A DNA stretch of 64,000 nucleotides. It comes from Cyclobacteriaceae bacterium. GTDB taxonomy: Bacteria > Bacteroidota > Bacteroidia > Cytophagales > Cyclobacteriaceae. The position numbers were made by a program, and so were the translations under genes. The stretch covers positions 434,001-498,000 of the forward strand of contig JAEUUF010000022.1 of assembly GCA_016787645.1 (NCBI GenBank), read 5' to 3'. Shown here in pieces: positions 37,105 through 45,912 of this stretch (position 1 is the first letter of the stretch; each line of letters begins with the position of its first letter). The notes beneath the pieces are model-generated. The model did not search any database, was not told the origin of the DNA, and was given only the letters and a program-made list of their open reading frames with translations.

Positions 37105-38316
37105 ATGCGAATAACCATTCTGACAGGGTTTTTATTGATTTGCTCTTTTGCCTCCCATGGGCAAATGCTGACGCTTTCCGGCAAAGCCCTCGACAAGGAA
37201 ACGCTCGAGCCGTTGCCTTACGCTTCGGTTGGACTGCTTGGTCAGCCATTTGGTACGGTAACCAATGCCCTGGGGGAATTCGACTTTCATATTCCCCCGG
37301 ACCTGATCGACCAGACCCTGATCATCAGCATGGTCGGTTACCAGAATTATTCGGCTGACGTTTCTTCTCTTCTCAAAGAGGATTTGAACCTGATTTGGAT
37401 GGAAAAATCGAATACGCTCCTCAGTGCGTTGGTGGTATCCGATTCACTGAACGGCGGGGAGATTCTTCAGATTGCCCTCCAGCGCATGGACCAGAACTAT
37501 CCCACCACGCCCTATCTCGTGGAGGGCTTTTACCGGGATATCAAGAAGATCGCAGATACTTACGTGTCTCTCCTGGAAGCGGCCATCAAGATCTACGATG
37601 AAGACTTTCGTGAGCCGCGGAATAAATTCAAACTACGAGAACGCGTTCAATTGCTGGCAGTGCGTCGAAGCCTCGGCTACAGCAACCGGTTCACCTCCTA
37701 TTTCGATGCGGACAATCTTCTCGAGGAAGTCCTCCTGCATAACAACATTCGTTACCGGCAATTTCGGGATGATGGGCCGTTTTATGATGAACTGGTCCGC
37801 AGTGCCAATAGCACCATTGATGGTCATGACGTTTTTGTCATTTCCATCAACAGTGATTTTTACTTAAAACTTTTCATTGAGCAGAAGACCTTCGGCATCC
37901 TGAGGATGGAATATGAAAACAATGCCATACAGCCCATGAACAAGAAACGGGGATTGATGAGCAAGTTTGTGGGTCTTAAGAAGACCATTGACTACAAATA
38001 CTACCAGGGCAAGTTGTACTTGAACTATGTAGAAGTATTGTCAAAAATAAATTGGTACGACCTGAAGACAGACAGCCTCAAGTTTGAAACGGAACTTGCT
38101 CAGCGATTGATGATCAACCGGGTGTTCCCGGATTCCCACGAGCGCATTCCTATTACCTCCAAGATGCGACGGTATGGTTTGCAGTACCAGGACCTCCCCT
38201 ACAACAAGGAGTTCTGGGACAATTACAATGTCATCAAAGGAAGTCCGCTGGATGCGAAGATCATTGCCGATCTTGAGCGCGAAGGTCCCCTCGAGAAGCA
38301 GTTCGAAAAATTCTGA
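37105..38316 (+). CDS. Exported protein with carboxypeptidase-regulatory-like domain
   Basis: 403 residues from the ATG at 37105 with a signal peptide (ITILTGFLLICSFASHGQ). Residues ~22-95 form a carboxypeptidase-regulatory-like beta sandwich (LSGKALDKETLEPLPYASVGL, GTVTNALGEFDFHIP). The remaining ~300 residues resemble the soluble part of DUF5686-like surface proteins (VEGFYRDIKKIADTYVSLLEAA) but lack a barrel. Probably periplasmic or surface; function unknown. Confidence 0.8.
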   Translation: MRITILTGFLLICSFASHGQMLTLSGKALDKETLEPLPYASVGLLGQPFGTVTNALGEFDFHIPPDLIDQTLIISMVGYQNYSADVSSLLKEDLNLIWMEKSNTLLSALVVSDSLNGGEILQIALQRMDQNYPTTPYLVEGFYRDIKKIADTYVSLLEAAIKIYDEDFREPRNKFKLRERVQLLAVRRSLGYSNRFTSYFDADNLLEEVLLHNNIRYRQFRDDGPFYDELVRSANSTIDGHDVFVISINSDFYLKLFIEQKTFGILRMEYENNAIQPMNKKRGLMSKFVGLKKTIDYKYYQGKLYLNYVEVLSKINWYDLKTDSLKFETELAQRLMINRVFPDSHERIPITSKMRRYGLQYQDLPYNKEFWDNYNVIKGSPLDAKIIADLEREGPLEKQFEKF

Positions 38317-38326
38317 TCTTCCTTAT

Positions 38327-38998
38327 TCACTTCCCTTTGTGGAGGATGGTGTTCAAATTGAGGCTGAGCCCAAGGCTAAAGCTTCCCAGGCGGTTGCCCC
38401 CCTTGATGTCGTATACTACACTGTACTCCGGACGTAAGGCCCAGCGGGAAAGATCTGTACTGATTGCGAAACCGGCATTGAAAGCAATCATGAGTCCATT
38501 CATTGGGTCATAGCCACTGACACTAATTATCGTTTTGGCGGATGGGTTAAATTCCACCTTGTTCCTGATCACCGGTAAGGTGAAGACAAGTGTGGGTTGT
38601 GTTTGAGCCGGTTTGGCATCTACAAACCAGATCGGAACGAACAAGGCGATGCGATCCCGGACCAGGCTGAATTTCGGGCCAACAGAAAATACATATTGCG
38701 TGTTGCCCCTGAACCGAATCTGCTCAACCCTCAACCTCATGTCCATGGTGTTGGTTACTCCGTAGGCGGCCTGCAGCCCCAACAAATGACCCTTTACCTC
38801 AGTGTTCTTACTTTCATCAGGCATCGCAGAGACCTGGCGAAAATGAATTTCACTGTATTGAGGCGTTACTTCTACCTGGCCCTTGCCGGCGAGACGTGCG
38901 CTCTGCATTTCCGAAGCAATGGGTGCACAACGAAAGAGGGTACTCATTGCCATCATCAGGACCAGCCCTAATCCGATTTTTTTTGCTCCAGTTTTCAT
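38327..38998 (-). CDS. Putative outer-membrane beta-barrel protein of unknown function
   Basis: About 223 residues from the ATG at 38998. The N-terminus (KIGLGLVLMMAMSTLFRC) could be a lipoprotein signal, but Arg at -1 makes the lipobox atypical. Repeated amphipathic strands (VKGHLLGLQAAYGVT, MDMRLRVEQIRFRG, LRPEYSVVYDIKGG, LGSFSLGLSLNLN) suggest an 8-10 strand barrel. A perfect 11-bp hairpin lies directly before the ATG; a GTG at 39019 within it is an alternative start. It is convergent with the preceding gene. Confidence 0.65.
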   Translation of the reverse strand: MKTGAKKIGLGLVLMMAMSTLFRCAPIASEMQSARLAGKGQVEVTPQYSEIHFRQVSAMPDESKNTEVKGHLLGLQAAYGVTNTMDMRLRVEQIRFRGNTQYVFSVGPKFSLVRDRIALFVPIWFVDAKPAQTQPTLVFTLPVIRNKVEFNPSAKTIISVSGYDPMNGLMIAFNAGFAISTDLSRWALRPEYSVVYDIKGGNRLGSFSLGLSLNLNTILHKGK

Positions 38999-38999
38999 A

Positions 39000-39026
39000 T
39001 TCGTGCGTGATTGGTTCACGCACGAA
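39000..39026 (-). promoter_or_regulatory. Perfect 11-bp hairpin at the 5' end of the barrel-protein gene
   Basis: TTCGTGCGTGA at 39000-39010 and its exact complement at 39016-39026 flank a 5-base loop. It ends one base before the ATG (38998), so in mRNA it would occupy the ribosome-binding region. No U-tract follows, so it is not an ordinary terminator. Translation control or a protein-binding palindrome are possible. Confidence 0.5.
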
Positions 39027-39419
39027 AGGTGGCCGGAGCGCCATCGGAACTGATGTCATTCCTTGCGCACAGACGATATGAAGAATTGCAGATTGAGTCG
39101 TTTTCTGTAAGCGTCTGTTCATGAATGGCGAGTGTTACCTGGTTCTCCGTGATTTCGTCAGCAGGATCTGCGTTAGGAGTCAACCTTGACAGCACACTTG
39201 GTACAGACCGCAACGATCCAGATGAAAAAAGGCACTGACGAAGTGTAGCTATCAATTATTGCAACAGCAGATCAAGACTACGGTGCTGGTTGCCGTTCAA
39301 GTGTCTGCCATGACTCAAGAGTTGCAAAAAATGCAACTAAGCTCGAAATGGGCTTGCAAACGGATCCTCCTCACTTTGTATTACCACCTAAAGGGTTATA
39401 TTTAAAGTAAGGCTCGTCT
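39027..39419. other. Intergenic region without a convincing gene
   Basis: About 390 bases between divergent genes. Several short frames cross it, none with a good start or family resemblance. The only structure I see is an inverted repeat, AGTTGCA - AAAAA - TGCAACT, at 39320-39338, about 80 bases before the HTH regulator, which might be its operator. The region could also hold long leaders for either neighbour or a decayed gene. Confidence 0.5.
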
Positions 39420-40412
39420 ATGAACAAGGAGAATATCCAATCCAGCTTCCTTAATCAAGTTCGCAGCAAGCTTTCGCCATCCCTGAGTTTTGCCGATGAA
39501 CTTGCCGAGTTGCTGAACATCAGCCGGGATTCCGCGTACCGACGAATCCGTGGTGAGACATTGCTCTCACTCGATGAAGTGAAAAAGATGTGCGATCATT
39601 TCCGAATTTCACTGGATGACGCTCTTTCTCCTTCCTCGGAGGTAGTTACCTTCCAGGTGCGCGCCCTGAATACCGAGAACTTTTCTTTTGAGAAATGGCT
39701 GCGTTCCATCTTTGAAAAGTTGAGCATGATTAGTCAATTCTCCGAGAAAGAAGTGATCTACCATGCCAAGGACCTTCCCATTTTTCACTTCTTTCAGTAT
39801 CCGTTGCTCTCGGCATTTAAGATGTACTTCTGGCAAAAATTCTTCGTGCGCAATCCCGACAATGGTTCTGAAAAGTTTAACCCGTCTTCGATTTCACAAG
39901 ACACCCTCAGCCTGGGCATGCGCATTTGGGAAAAATACGCCTCTATACCCAGCATCGAAATCATGAGCGCCGAGGTAATGATGACCACCTTACGAAATAT
40001 CGAATTCACCAAAGACTGCGGACTTTTTGCGACTCAAGACGATGCCCTTCGGTTGTGCGATGAATGCAACGCCATGATTGAACGAATGAACAAGCAGGCA
40101 GAATTTGGCAACAAAGGAACGCCTCCATTCTACCAGGACGGCGCTAAATATGAAATCTATCACAATGAAGTCCTTATTGGCGATAACAGTATTCTATTCC
40201 GGATGGGAGAAAAACGGGTAAGTTTTGTTATCGCCAATAACTTTGACATTCTTACCACCTCACAGGAGTCGTTCTGCCACCAGACGGAGCAGCACTTCAA
40301 CAACCTGATCAGTAAATCCACACTGATCAGTCATAACGCTCAGCGGGAGCGAGCCAAATTCTTCAATACCGTTGCAAAGCGAATCGAGGAGACGCGCAGC
40401 TACGTGCGCTGA
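39420..40412 (+). CDS. HTH transcriptional regulator with large unknown C-terminal domain
   Basis: 330 residues. The N-terminal ~70 residues are a Cro/C1-like helix-turn-helix (FADELAELLNISRDSAYRRIRGETLLSLDEVKKMCDHF). The remaining ~250 residues are mostly helical and unrecognised; they may form a ligand-binding or dimerisation domain. Related regulators occur often in Cytophagales. Its stop codon abuts the stop of the convergent heptose kinase gene with no gap. Confidence 0.8.
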   Translation: MNKENIQSSFLNQVRSKLSPSLSFADELAELLNISRDSAYRRIRGETLLSLDEVKKMCDHFRISLDDALSPSSEVVTFQVRALNTENFSFEKWLRSIFEKLSMISQFSEKEVIYHAKDLPIFHFFQYPLLSAFKMYFWQKFFVRNPDNGSEKFNPSSISQDTLSLGMRIWEKYASIPSIEIMSAEVMMTTLRNIEFTKDCGLFATQDDALRLCDECNAMIERMNKQAEFGNKGTPPFYQDGAKYEIYHNEVLIGDNSILFRMGEKRVSFVIANNFDILTTSQESFCHQTEQHFNNLISKSTLISHNAQRERAKFFNTVAKRIEETRSYVR

Positions 40413-41399
40413 TCAACCGGCTGATTCCCGGTTGGCCTCTTCCAAAAGTTCGTTTCGATCGATCGGCACGACCCCAACATGCTGGCAAACAAGCCCGCCG
40501 CCCAAATTGGACAAAAAGGCAATCTCCTCGGCCGTGAGACCAAGCGCCACACAAAGCGCCGCTATACTCACCACAGTATCCCCAGCCCCCGAAACATCCG
40601 CTATTTCCCGTTTGTGCGCAGGAATCAATTTCTGCGCCGCGCGATGGTCAATGAAAACACCATGCTCCGACATAGTCAACATCACTCCTTCCACGGCCAG
40701 GCGGTCCTTGAGCAGTCGAACGGCTTCCTTCACGGAAGTCATTTCACGTGGATCCACTTCGATTTTGAGTCCTTCGCGTAACTCCTTGAGGTTGGGCTTG
40801 AAAAGCGTCACGTCTTTGTAGTGCAGGAAATTCCGCTTTTTCGGATCAACGACTGTAGGTATATCTTTCTCCTTGGCCCACTGTACGGTCTTTGCGATGA
40901 GTGAAGGCGTGATGACGCCTTTGTCGTAGTCCTCAAAGACAACCACGTCACATCCTGGAAGCAGCTTTTCAATGCGGCTCAGTAATTCCTTTTCTTCCCC
41001 TGCGGTCGCGACCTGGTCCGACTCCTGGTCAATCCGTACGACGTGCTGGTGTGAAGCAATCACCCTGGCCTTTACCGTCGTGGGACGTGTAGTGCTCCTC
41101 ACAATACCCTCCCTTGACAGTTTTTTATCGGCGAGAAGTTTGTCCAGCAGTTTGCCATTGTCATCTTCACCGCTAATCGCACAAAGAATTGGCGTCGCTC
41201 CCAAAGACAGGACATTCAGGGCCACGTTGGCTGCACCACCAAGGCGATTGTCCCGGTTGGTCACCTGGATAATGGGCACGGGGGCTTCGGGAGAAATACG
41301 CTCCACCACTCCCCAGATGTAAGCATCCACCATCACGTCCCCGATGATGAGCACCTTTAGTTTTGAAAACCCGGCGAAAACGTCAGGCCACGATTGCAT
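40413..41399 (-). CDS. hldE: D-glycero-beta-D-manno-heptose-7-phosphate kinase (RfaE domain I)
   Basis: A 328-residue PfkB-family kinase matching the N-terminal (kinase) half of HldE: LIIGDVMVDAYIWGVVERISPEAPVPI, NRLGGAANVALNVLSLGA, VVFEDYDKGVI, and the catalytic ISDVSGAGDTV-like block (REIADVSGAGDTVVS). The adenylyltransferase half is absent, so the ADP-transfer step needs a separate gene. It makes heptose-1,7-bisphosphate for ADP-heptose, the donor for the GT9 heptosyltransferase encoded at 31-33 kb. It overlaps the aminotransferase gene by 17 bases. Confidence 0.9.
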   Translation of the reverse strand: MQSWPDVFAGFSKLKVLIIGDVMVDAYIWGVVERISPEAPVPIIQVTNRDNRLGGAANVALNVLSLGATPILCAISGEDDNGKLLDKLLADKKLSREGIVRSTTRPTTVKARVIASHQHVVRIDQESDQVATAGEEKELLSRIEKLLPGCDVVVFEDYDKGVITPSLIAKTVQWAKEKDIPTVVDPKKRNFLHYKDVTLFKPNLKELREGLKIEVDPREMTSVKEAVRLLKDRLAVEGVMLTMSEHGVFIDHRAAQKLIPAHKREIADVSGAGDTVVSIAALCVALGLTAEEIAFLSNLGGGLVCQHVGVVPIDRNELLEEANRESAG

Positions 41400-42612
41400 G
41401 AGAGGGATTGATTTCTTTGAGTCCGGCCAGTACTTCTTTCAAACGACGCAGCGCCTCCACCAGGTCTTTCTCAGAAGCGGCATAGGAAATTCGGATACAA
41501 TTGGGGTCGCCAAATGCGCCGCCGGGAACCAGTGACACATGTGCCTTATCAAGCAGGTAAAGACACAGGTCGTCTCCGTCCTTTATGGTGTGGGTTCCAT
41601 CTGACTTGCCAATAAAGCTGCTCACATCAGGGAAGAAGTAGAAAGCGCCCTGCGGATAATTGGCCTTTAGCCCTGGAATTTCCTTAAGCAACCCATACAC
41701 CAGTTCACGGCGCTTCCGGTATTCATCCACCATTCGGTGTGTAGGGGCCAGTTCGCCGGTGACGGCAGCAAAGGCAGCCCTTTGGGAAATGGAACTGTTG
41801 GCCGAAGTCAACTGGCCCTGCATCTTGATAGCCCCATCCGCGATCCACTTCGGTGCGCCGATGTAGCCTACACGCCAACCCGTCATGGCATATCCCTTGG
41901 CAAATCCATTCACTGTGATGGTACGCTCAAACATACCCGGGAGCGATGCGATACTTGTCTGGTCACCCGTAAAGTTGATGTGTTCATAAATCTCATCGGC
42001 AATAATCAGCAAGCCGGGATGTTGCAGTACAACATCGGCAATGGCCTGGAGTTCATTTCCTGAAAACACTGAACCGGTAGGATTGCAGGGTGATGAGAAG
42101 ATGATGGCACGCGTTTTCGACGTGATCGCTTTCTGCAGTTGTGCAGCCGAGACTTTGAAGTCATTTTCGATGCCGCCTTTCACCATGACGGGAACACCTT
42201 CCGCCAACCGGATGATCGCATCGTAACTCACCCAATACGGAGAAAAGACAATCACCTCGTCACCGGGGTTAATCAGCGCAAACATCACATTGGCGATGGA
42301 TTGCTTGGCGCCATTGGAAACCACAATGTTCTCCGCTTTATAGGGCACCTTGTTTTCCTTTTGGTATTTCAACGCCAGGGCCTCGCGCAGGTCCTGGTAA
42401 CCTGCCACGGGCGGATAAGTGAAGTACTTCCCCTCATCAATAGATTTTTTCGCGGCCTCACAGATATGCTGAGGAGTCTTGAAATCCGGCTCACCCAGAC
42501 TCAGGTTAATGACATCGATACCCCGGGCCTTGTATTCACGGGCTTTGCTCGCCATGGCCAGGGTGGCCGACTCTTCAATGGAATCGATCCGTCGGGAAAG
42601 ATGATTGGTCAT
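41383..42612 (-). CDS. Class I/II pyridoxal-phosphate aminotransferase (aspartate aminotransferase type)
   Basis: A 409-residue fold-type I aminotransferase close to bacterial Ib aspartate aminotransferases: VINLSLGEPDFKTPQHI, SNGAKQSIANVMFAL, SPCNPTGSVFSGNEL, the Schiff-base lysine in VNGFAKGYAMTGWRVGY, and CIRISYAAS near the C-terminus. It likely transfers the amino group between aspartate and 2-oxoglutarate; broader specificity is possible. Confidence 0.93.
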   Translation of the reverse strand: MTNHLSRRIDSIEESATLAMASKAREYKARGIDVINLSLGEPDFKTPQHICEAAKKSIDEGKYFTYPPVAGYQDLREALALKYQKENKVPYKAENIVVSNGAKQSIANVMFALINPGDEVIVFSPYWVSYDAIIRLAEGVPVMVKGGIENDFKVSAAQLQKAITSKTRAIIFSSPCNPTGSVFSGNELQAIADVVLQHPGLLIIADEIYEHINFTGDQTSIASLPGMFERTITVNGFAKGYAMTGWRVGYIGAPKWIADGAIKMQGQLTSANSSISQRAAFAAVTGELAPTHRMVDEYRKRRELVYGLLKEIPGLKANYPQGAFYFFPDVSSFIGKSDGTHTIKDGDDLCLYLLDKAHVSLVPGGAFGDPNCIRISYAASEKDLVEALRRLKEVLAGLKEINPSHAIVA

Positions 42613-42688
42613 AAAAGGATAATGTCAGATAAAGTGGTAGCAAAGAACGGCATTATTGGGTCATGTACGCAACAAGACCCGGTACCCT

Positions 42689-43297
42689 TCAGCTAAAGAG
42701 CACACGAGCGGTAATGCTCCGGCCAAGCGTAATCTCATCGGCATACTCCAGGTCTCCGCCTGTGGGAATACCGCGTGCAATCGATGTAATCTTAATGGGA
42801 AAGTCTTTCAGGCGGCGGTGGAGGTAAAAAGCGGTGGTGTCTCCTTCCATGGTAGGGCTAAGGGCGAGAATAACTTCCCTGATTTCTTTGGAGCCACTGC
42901 TGATCCTGGTCATGAGGGAATCCACGGTAAGTTCTGCGGGCCCGATACCTTGAATCGGTGAAATGATGCCTCCCAGCACATGATAAATCCCTGTGTACTG
43001 CGAAGTATTCTCGATCGCCATGACATCCTTGCTTTCCTCCACGACACAGACAATACTGTGGTCACGCCGTGGATTGCGGCAAATCGTGCACTCGCTCTCA
43101 TCGGAAATGGTATGACAGGTGGCGCAGAACCGGATATTGGTCCGCAATCGCTGAAGCGCCTCAGTAAGTGCTGTGGTTTTATCCTCTTTCTCCTTCACCA
43201 AATGGAGCACAAGTCGCAACGCCGTTTTCCTCCCTATTCCTGGAAGTTTGGCCACCTCGTTTACAGCATCCTCGATCAGCTTTGAAGGAAATTCCAT
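42689..43297 (-). CDS. recR: Recombination mediator RecR
   Basis: A 202-residue RecR: N-terminal helix-hairpin-helix (LPGIGRKTALRLVLHLV), a C4 zinc finger (CATCHTISDESECTICRN, about 57-74), a Toprim domain (ICVVEESKDVMAIENT) and the Walker B-like ALSPTMEGDTTAFYL. It works with RecFO in loading RecA at gaps. Full length. Confidence 0.97.
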   Translation of the reverse strand: MEFPSKLIEDAVNEVAKLPGIGRKTALRLVLHLVKEKEDKTTALTEALQRLRTNIRFCATCHTISDESECTICRNPRRDHSIVCVVEESKDVMAIENTSQYTGIYHVLGGIISPIQGIGPAELTVDSLMTRISSGSKEIREVILALSPTMEGDTTAFYLHRRLKDFPIKITSIARGIPTGGDLEYADEITLGRSITARVLFS

Positions 43298-43309
43298 TCG
43301 GCTACCTCA

Positions 43310-43651
43310 TCAATTCTTCCAAAATAATGTTCGCTCTGCGGGGGTGGGGGCATACCCAGGGCAGCTAAACCCTGCTATCCCGCCGATGCGGCAGAGGATT
43401 TTCCCTTCGCAATCCTGGATGGTCGTCATGGCGTCTGCGCAGCCGGTCACGCACGGATTAATCTCGAATGCCCGTGTCCCGTTATATCGGGTAAGGTAAA
43501 TCTCACCTTTGACTCCGCTTTGCACGATCGATGTCTTGATGGCCTCCAACCATTGCAGATCGGGGCAAATATTCACCCCACTCTCTTCATTCTTCTTATC
43601 CGGCGAACAAGCAGCCAGAACAATCCACAGAAAAATAATCCGCGGTTTCAT
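43310..43651 (-). CDS. Small Cys-rich lipoprotein of unknown function
   Basis: 113 residues from the ATG at 43651 (KPRIIFLWIVLAACSPD): a short signal with lipobox LAAC. The mature part has paired cysteines (INPCVTGCADAMTTIQDCEGKILCRIGG) and resembles small Bacteroidota lipoproteins with a D-CEG-ILC-IGGI core, possibly a DUF6970-type domain (low certainty). It lies between recR and clpS, 12 bases after the former start side. Confidence 0.7.
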   Translation of the reverse strand: MKPRIIFLWIVLAACSPDKKNEESGVNICPDLQWLEAIKTSIVQSGVKGEIYLTRYNGTRAFEINPCVTGCADAMTTIQDCEGKILCRIGGIAGFSCPGYAPTPAERTLFWKN

Positions 43652-43660
43652 GGACATGAG

Positions 43661-43927
43661 TTAAAGAATTTTTGCGTCGATGCCGGCGTCGGTAATGCCG
43701 TCTTTCAGTGGCTTAAGTTCATCGTAAGAACCCGTCTTTACTGTGCACTTTCCTTTATAATGAATGAGCCAAGTGCATTGTTCCGCTTGCTCCTTGGAGT
43801 GCCGGCACACCCGAATCAGGGTATCGATGACATGATCGAAGGTGTTGATGTCATCATTGAACACTACCAGGTCTTTGACATCAATATCCTCCTCCAGCAA
43901 CTCTACGGTTGTCTCCATCTCGTGCAT
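43661..43927 (-). CDS. clpS: ATP-dependent Clp protease adaptor ClpS
   Basis: About 88 residues from the ATG at 43927, preceded 6 bases upstream by GGAG; in-frame alternatives are ATG 43948 and TTG 43984. The core VVFNDDINTFDHVIDTLIRVCRHSKEQAEQCTWLIHYKGKC is the ClpS N-degron-binding fold. ClpS delivers N-end-rule substrates to a Clp ATPase; the Clp ATPase in this window is ClpC at 52.6 kb. A TACTTTTG box lies at 43982-43989 on the minus strand. Confidence 0.9.
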   Translation of the reverse strand: MHEMETTVELLEEDIDVKDLVVFNDDINTFDHVIDTLIRVCRHSKEQAEQCTWLIHYKGKCTVKTGSYDELKPLKDGITDAGIDAKIL

Positions 43928-44027
43928 CGGTTTCTCCGCATTCCTCATGACATCCGGCAATTTGTTTGCGCTACGCAGTTCCAAAAGTAAAAAAAATTGC
44001 CAAGTTTGGCCTGTTTAATTAACTCCC

Positions 44028-45491
44028 ATGAGCCCTCTGCTGGTTGTTACGGTGATGGTCATTTACTTCGCGGCGCTAATTACCATTTCGGTAATCACCT
44101 CGAAGGGAGCCACGACCGATACCTTTTTCACAGCCAATCGCCAATCCCCCTGGTATCTCGTAGCCTTTGGGATGATTGGTGCTTCGCTGTCCGGCATCAC
44201 CTTTGTCTCCGTTCCGGGGAATGTGGGAAAAACCAACTTCGCCTATTTCCAGGTAGTTCTCGGATACATTGTCGGGTATGCGGTGATCATGACGGTGTTG
44301 ATGCCCCTGTACTACCGCCTGAACCTGGTCTCTATCTACACTTACCTGGAGCGGCGCTTCGATCGTTGGTCTTACAAGACCGGCGCCGCGTTCTTCTTGC
44401 TTTCCCGCACCGTGGGAAGTTCTCTCCGGCTCTGCCTTTCCGCCACGGTGCTTCAGCTTTTCCTCTTCGATGCATGGAATGTTCCGTTTTACATCACGGT
44501 AATCATCACCATATTTCTCATCTGGATCTATACGTTCAAAGGAGGCATCAAAACCATTGTATGGACGGATACTTTTCAAACTACGTTCCTGGTTTCCTCG
44601 GTAATCATTTGTGTTTACCTCATTGCTGATCGCCTAGGAATGTCACTGGGTGAAATGACTTCCACTTTATTTGCGAGCGATCTCTCCAGGGTGTTCTACT
44701 TCGATGACATCAACAGCACACTTTATTTTCCCAAACAATTTTTCGGCGGTGCCTTCATCGCCATCGCCATGACCGGGCTGGACCAGGACCTGATGCAAAA
44801 GAATCTCACCTGTCGAAATCTTCCTGAAGCACAAAAGAATATGTTCTGGCTCACGGCTTCCATTGTCGTTGTCAACCTGCTATTCCTGACGCTGGGCGCT
44901 TTGCTCTATTTATATAGTGCCGCACGGGGAATTGGGCTGCCGCAGTTCAGCGATGAACTTTTTCCCAGGCTGGCCTTGGGAGAATTTGGTCTCGTAGCCG
45001 GGATCTTTTTCCTCCTGGGCATCATCGCCTCCTCGTATGCCAGCGCGGATTCTGCACTGGCGGCGCTAACCACTTCTTTTTGCATTGATTTTCTTGATTT
45101 CAAGAGCAAACCTGAAGAGGTGAAGCGACGTCAGAAGAACATCGTGCACGTGGGATTTTCCGTATTGTTCCTCATCATCATTTTGGTGTTCAAAGAACTG
45201 AACGAGCGAGCCTTGATTGATGCGGTGCTCAATGTGGCTAGCTATACTTACGGGCCACTGTTGGGCCTCTTCGCCTTCGGGTTGCTGACCAATCGTCGGG
45301 TAGCGGATCGATGGGTACCGGTAGTATGCCTCCTGGCACCGGCGCTGTCATACGGAATCAGTGCTAATTCAGTAGCGTGGTTTAACGGATACAAGTTCAG
45401 CTATGAAATCCTGGTCGTCAATGGGCTGATTACGATGCTTGGCCTTTACCTTATTTCGCGAAAGCCTGAATACGGATATCGGCCGATCTGA
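44028..45491 (+). CDS. Sodium:solute symporter family protein
   Basis: A 487-residue transporter with about 13 hydrophobic segments, starting LLVVTVMVIYFAALITISV. SSS signatures include FFTANRQSPWYLVAFGMIGASLSGITFVSVPG and AMTGLDQDLMQKNLTCRN. It couples uptake of an organic solute to sodium; substrate not inferable. Its end abuts the convergent alkyltransferase-like gene (1-base gap). Confidence 0.93.
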   Translation: MSPLLVVTVMVIYFAALITISVITSKGATTDTFFTANRQSPWYLVAFGMIGASLSGITFVSVPGNVGKTNFAYFQVVLGYIVGYAVIMTVLMPLYYRLNLVSIYTYLERRFDRWSYKTGAAFFLLSRTVGSSLRLCLSATVLQLFLFDAWNVPFYITVIITIFLIWIYTFKGGIKTIVWTDTFQTTFLVSSVIICVYLIADRLGMSLGEMTSTLFASDLSRVFYFDDINSTLYFPKQFFGGAFIAIAMTGLDQDLMQKNLTCRNLPEAQKNMFWLTASIVVVNLLFLTLGALLYLYSAARGIGLPQFSDELFPRLALGEFGLVAGIFFLLGIIASSYASADSALAALTTSFCIDFLDFKSKPEEVKRRQKNIVHVGFSVLFLIIILVFKELNERALIDAVLNVASYTYGPLLGLFAFGLLTNRRVADRWVPVVCLLAPALSYGISANSVAWFNGYKFSYEILVVNGLITMLGLYLISRKPEYGYRPI

Positions 45492-45492
45492 C

Positions 45493-45840
45493 TTACAGCA
45501 ATTCTTTGGTTGGATCCCAAAGCCGTTTGTCAAAATCCACCACCTTGTCTTTTACGACTTTGACACCGTCTTTGGCCAGCCGGTCTTCCATCGCGGTGGG
45601 TGACCCAAAATGATGTTTTCCGGTGAGCAGGCCTTGGCTATTCACCACCCGGTGAGCCGGTACATTTCGAAGGCCATGCGCGGCGTTCATGGCCCATCCC
45701 ACCATGCGTGCGCTCATGCCCGTGCCGAGGTAACGGGCTATGGCGCCATAACTGGTGACCCTACCTTTCGGAATCAGTTTCACCACTTCGTAAACATCTT
45801 CGAAGAAATTTGGCTCTGTTTTTTGCTGCTTCGTCGCCAT
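45493..45840 (-). CDS. Alkyltransferase-like (ATL) DNA repair protein of the MGMT family
   Basis: A 115-residue MGMT-fold protein (FFEDVYEVVKLIPKGRVTSYGAIARYLG, RMVGWAMNAA). The active-site motif normally PCHRV reads VPAHRVVNSQG, so the alkyl-accepting cysteine is replaced by alanine. Such ATL proteins bind O6-alkylguanine without repairing it and recruit nucleotide-excision repair (family knowledge). No other gene of that pathway is adjacent. Confidence 0.92.
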   Translation of the reverse strand: MATKQQKTEPNFFEDVYEVVKLIPKGRVTSYGAIARYLGTGMSARMVGWAMNAAHGLRNVPAHRVVNSQGLLTGKHHFGSPTAMEDRLAKDGVKVVKDKVVDFDKRLWDPTKELL

Positions 45841-45877
45841 AAAATCGATGTTACATAAAGGTCGTCAAGTTTCCTGC

Positions 45878-45905
45878 TTGCCATTCTGAAAACCTACTAA
45901 TTTTG
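45878..45905 (+). promoter_or_regulatory. Putative promoter of the Ig/cadherin-like protein gene
   Basis: TTG at 45878-45880, 17-base spacer, TAATTTTG at 45898-45905. The ATG at 45913 follows 7 bases later, so the transcript would have almost no leader. Confidence 0.45.
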
Positions 45906-45912
45906 TGCCCTT

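Noticed and set aside
39016-39255. 79-residue minus-strand frame in the long intergenic region
   Set aside because: Only a TTG start, no signal peptide or domain, and it runs into the hairpin and start of the barrel-protein gene. The Cys/Ser-rich end briefly suggested a peptide precursor, but no modification genes are present.
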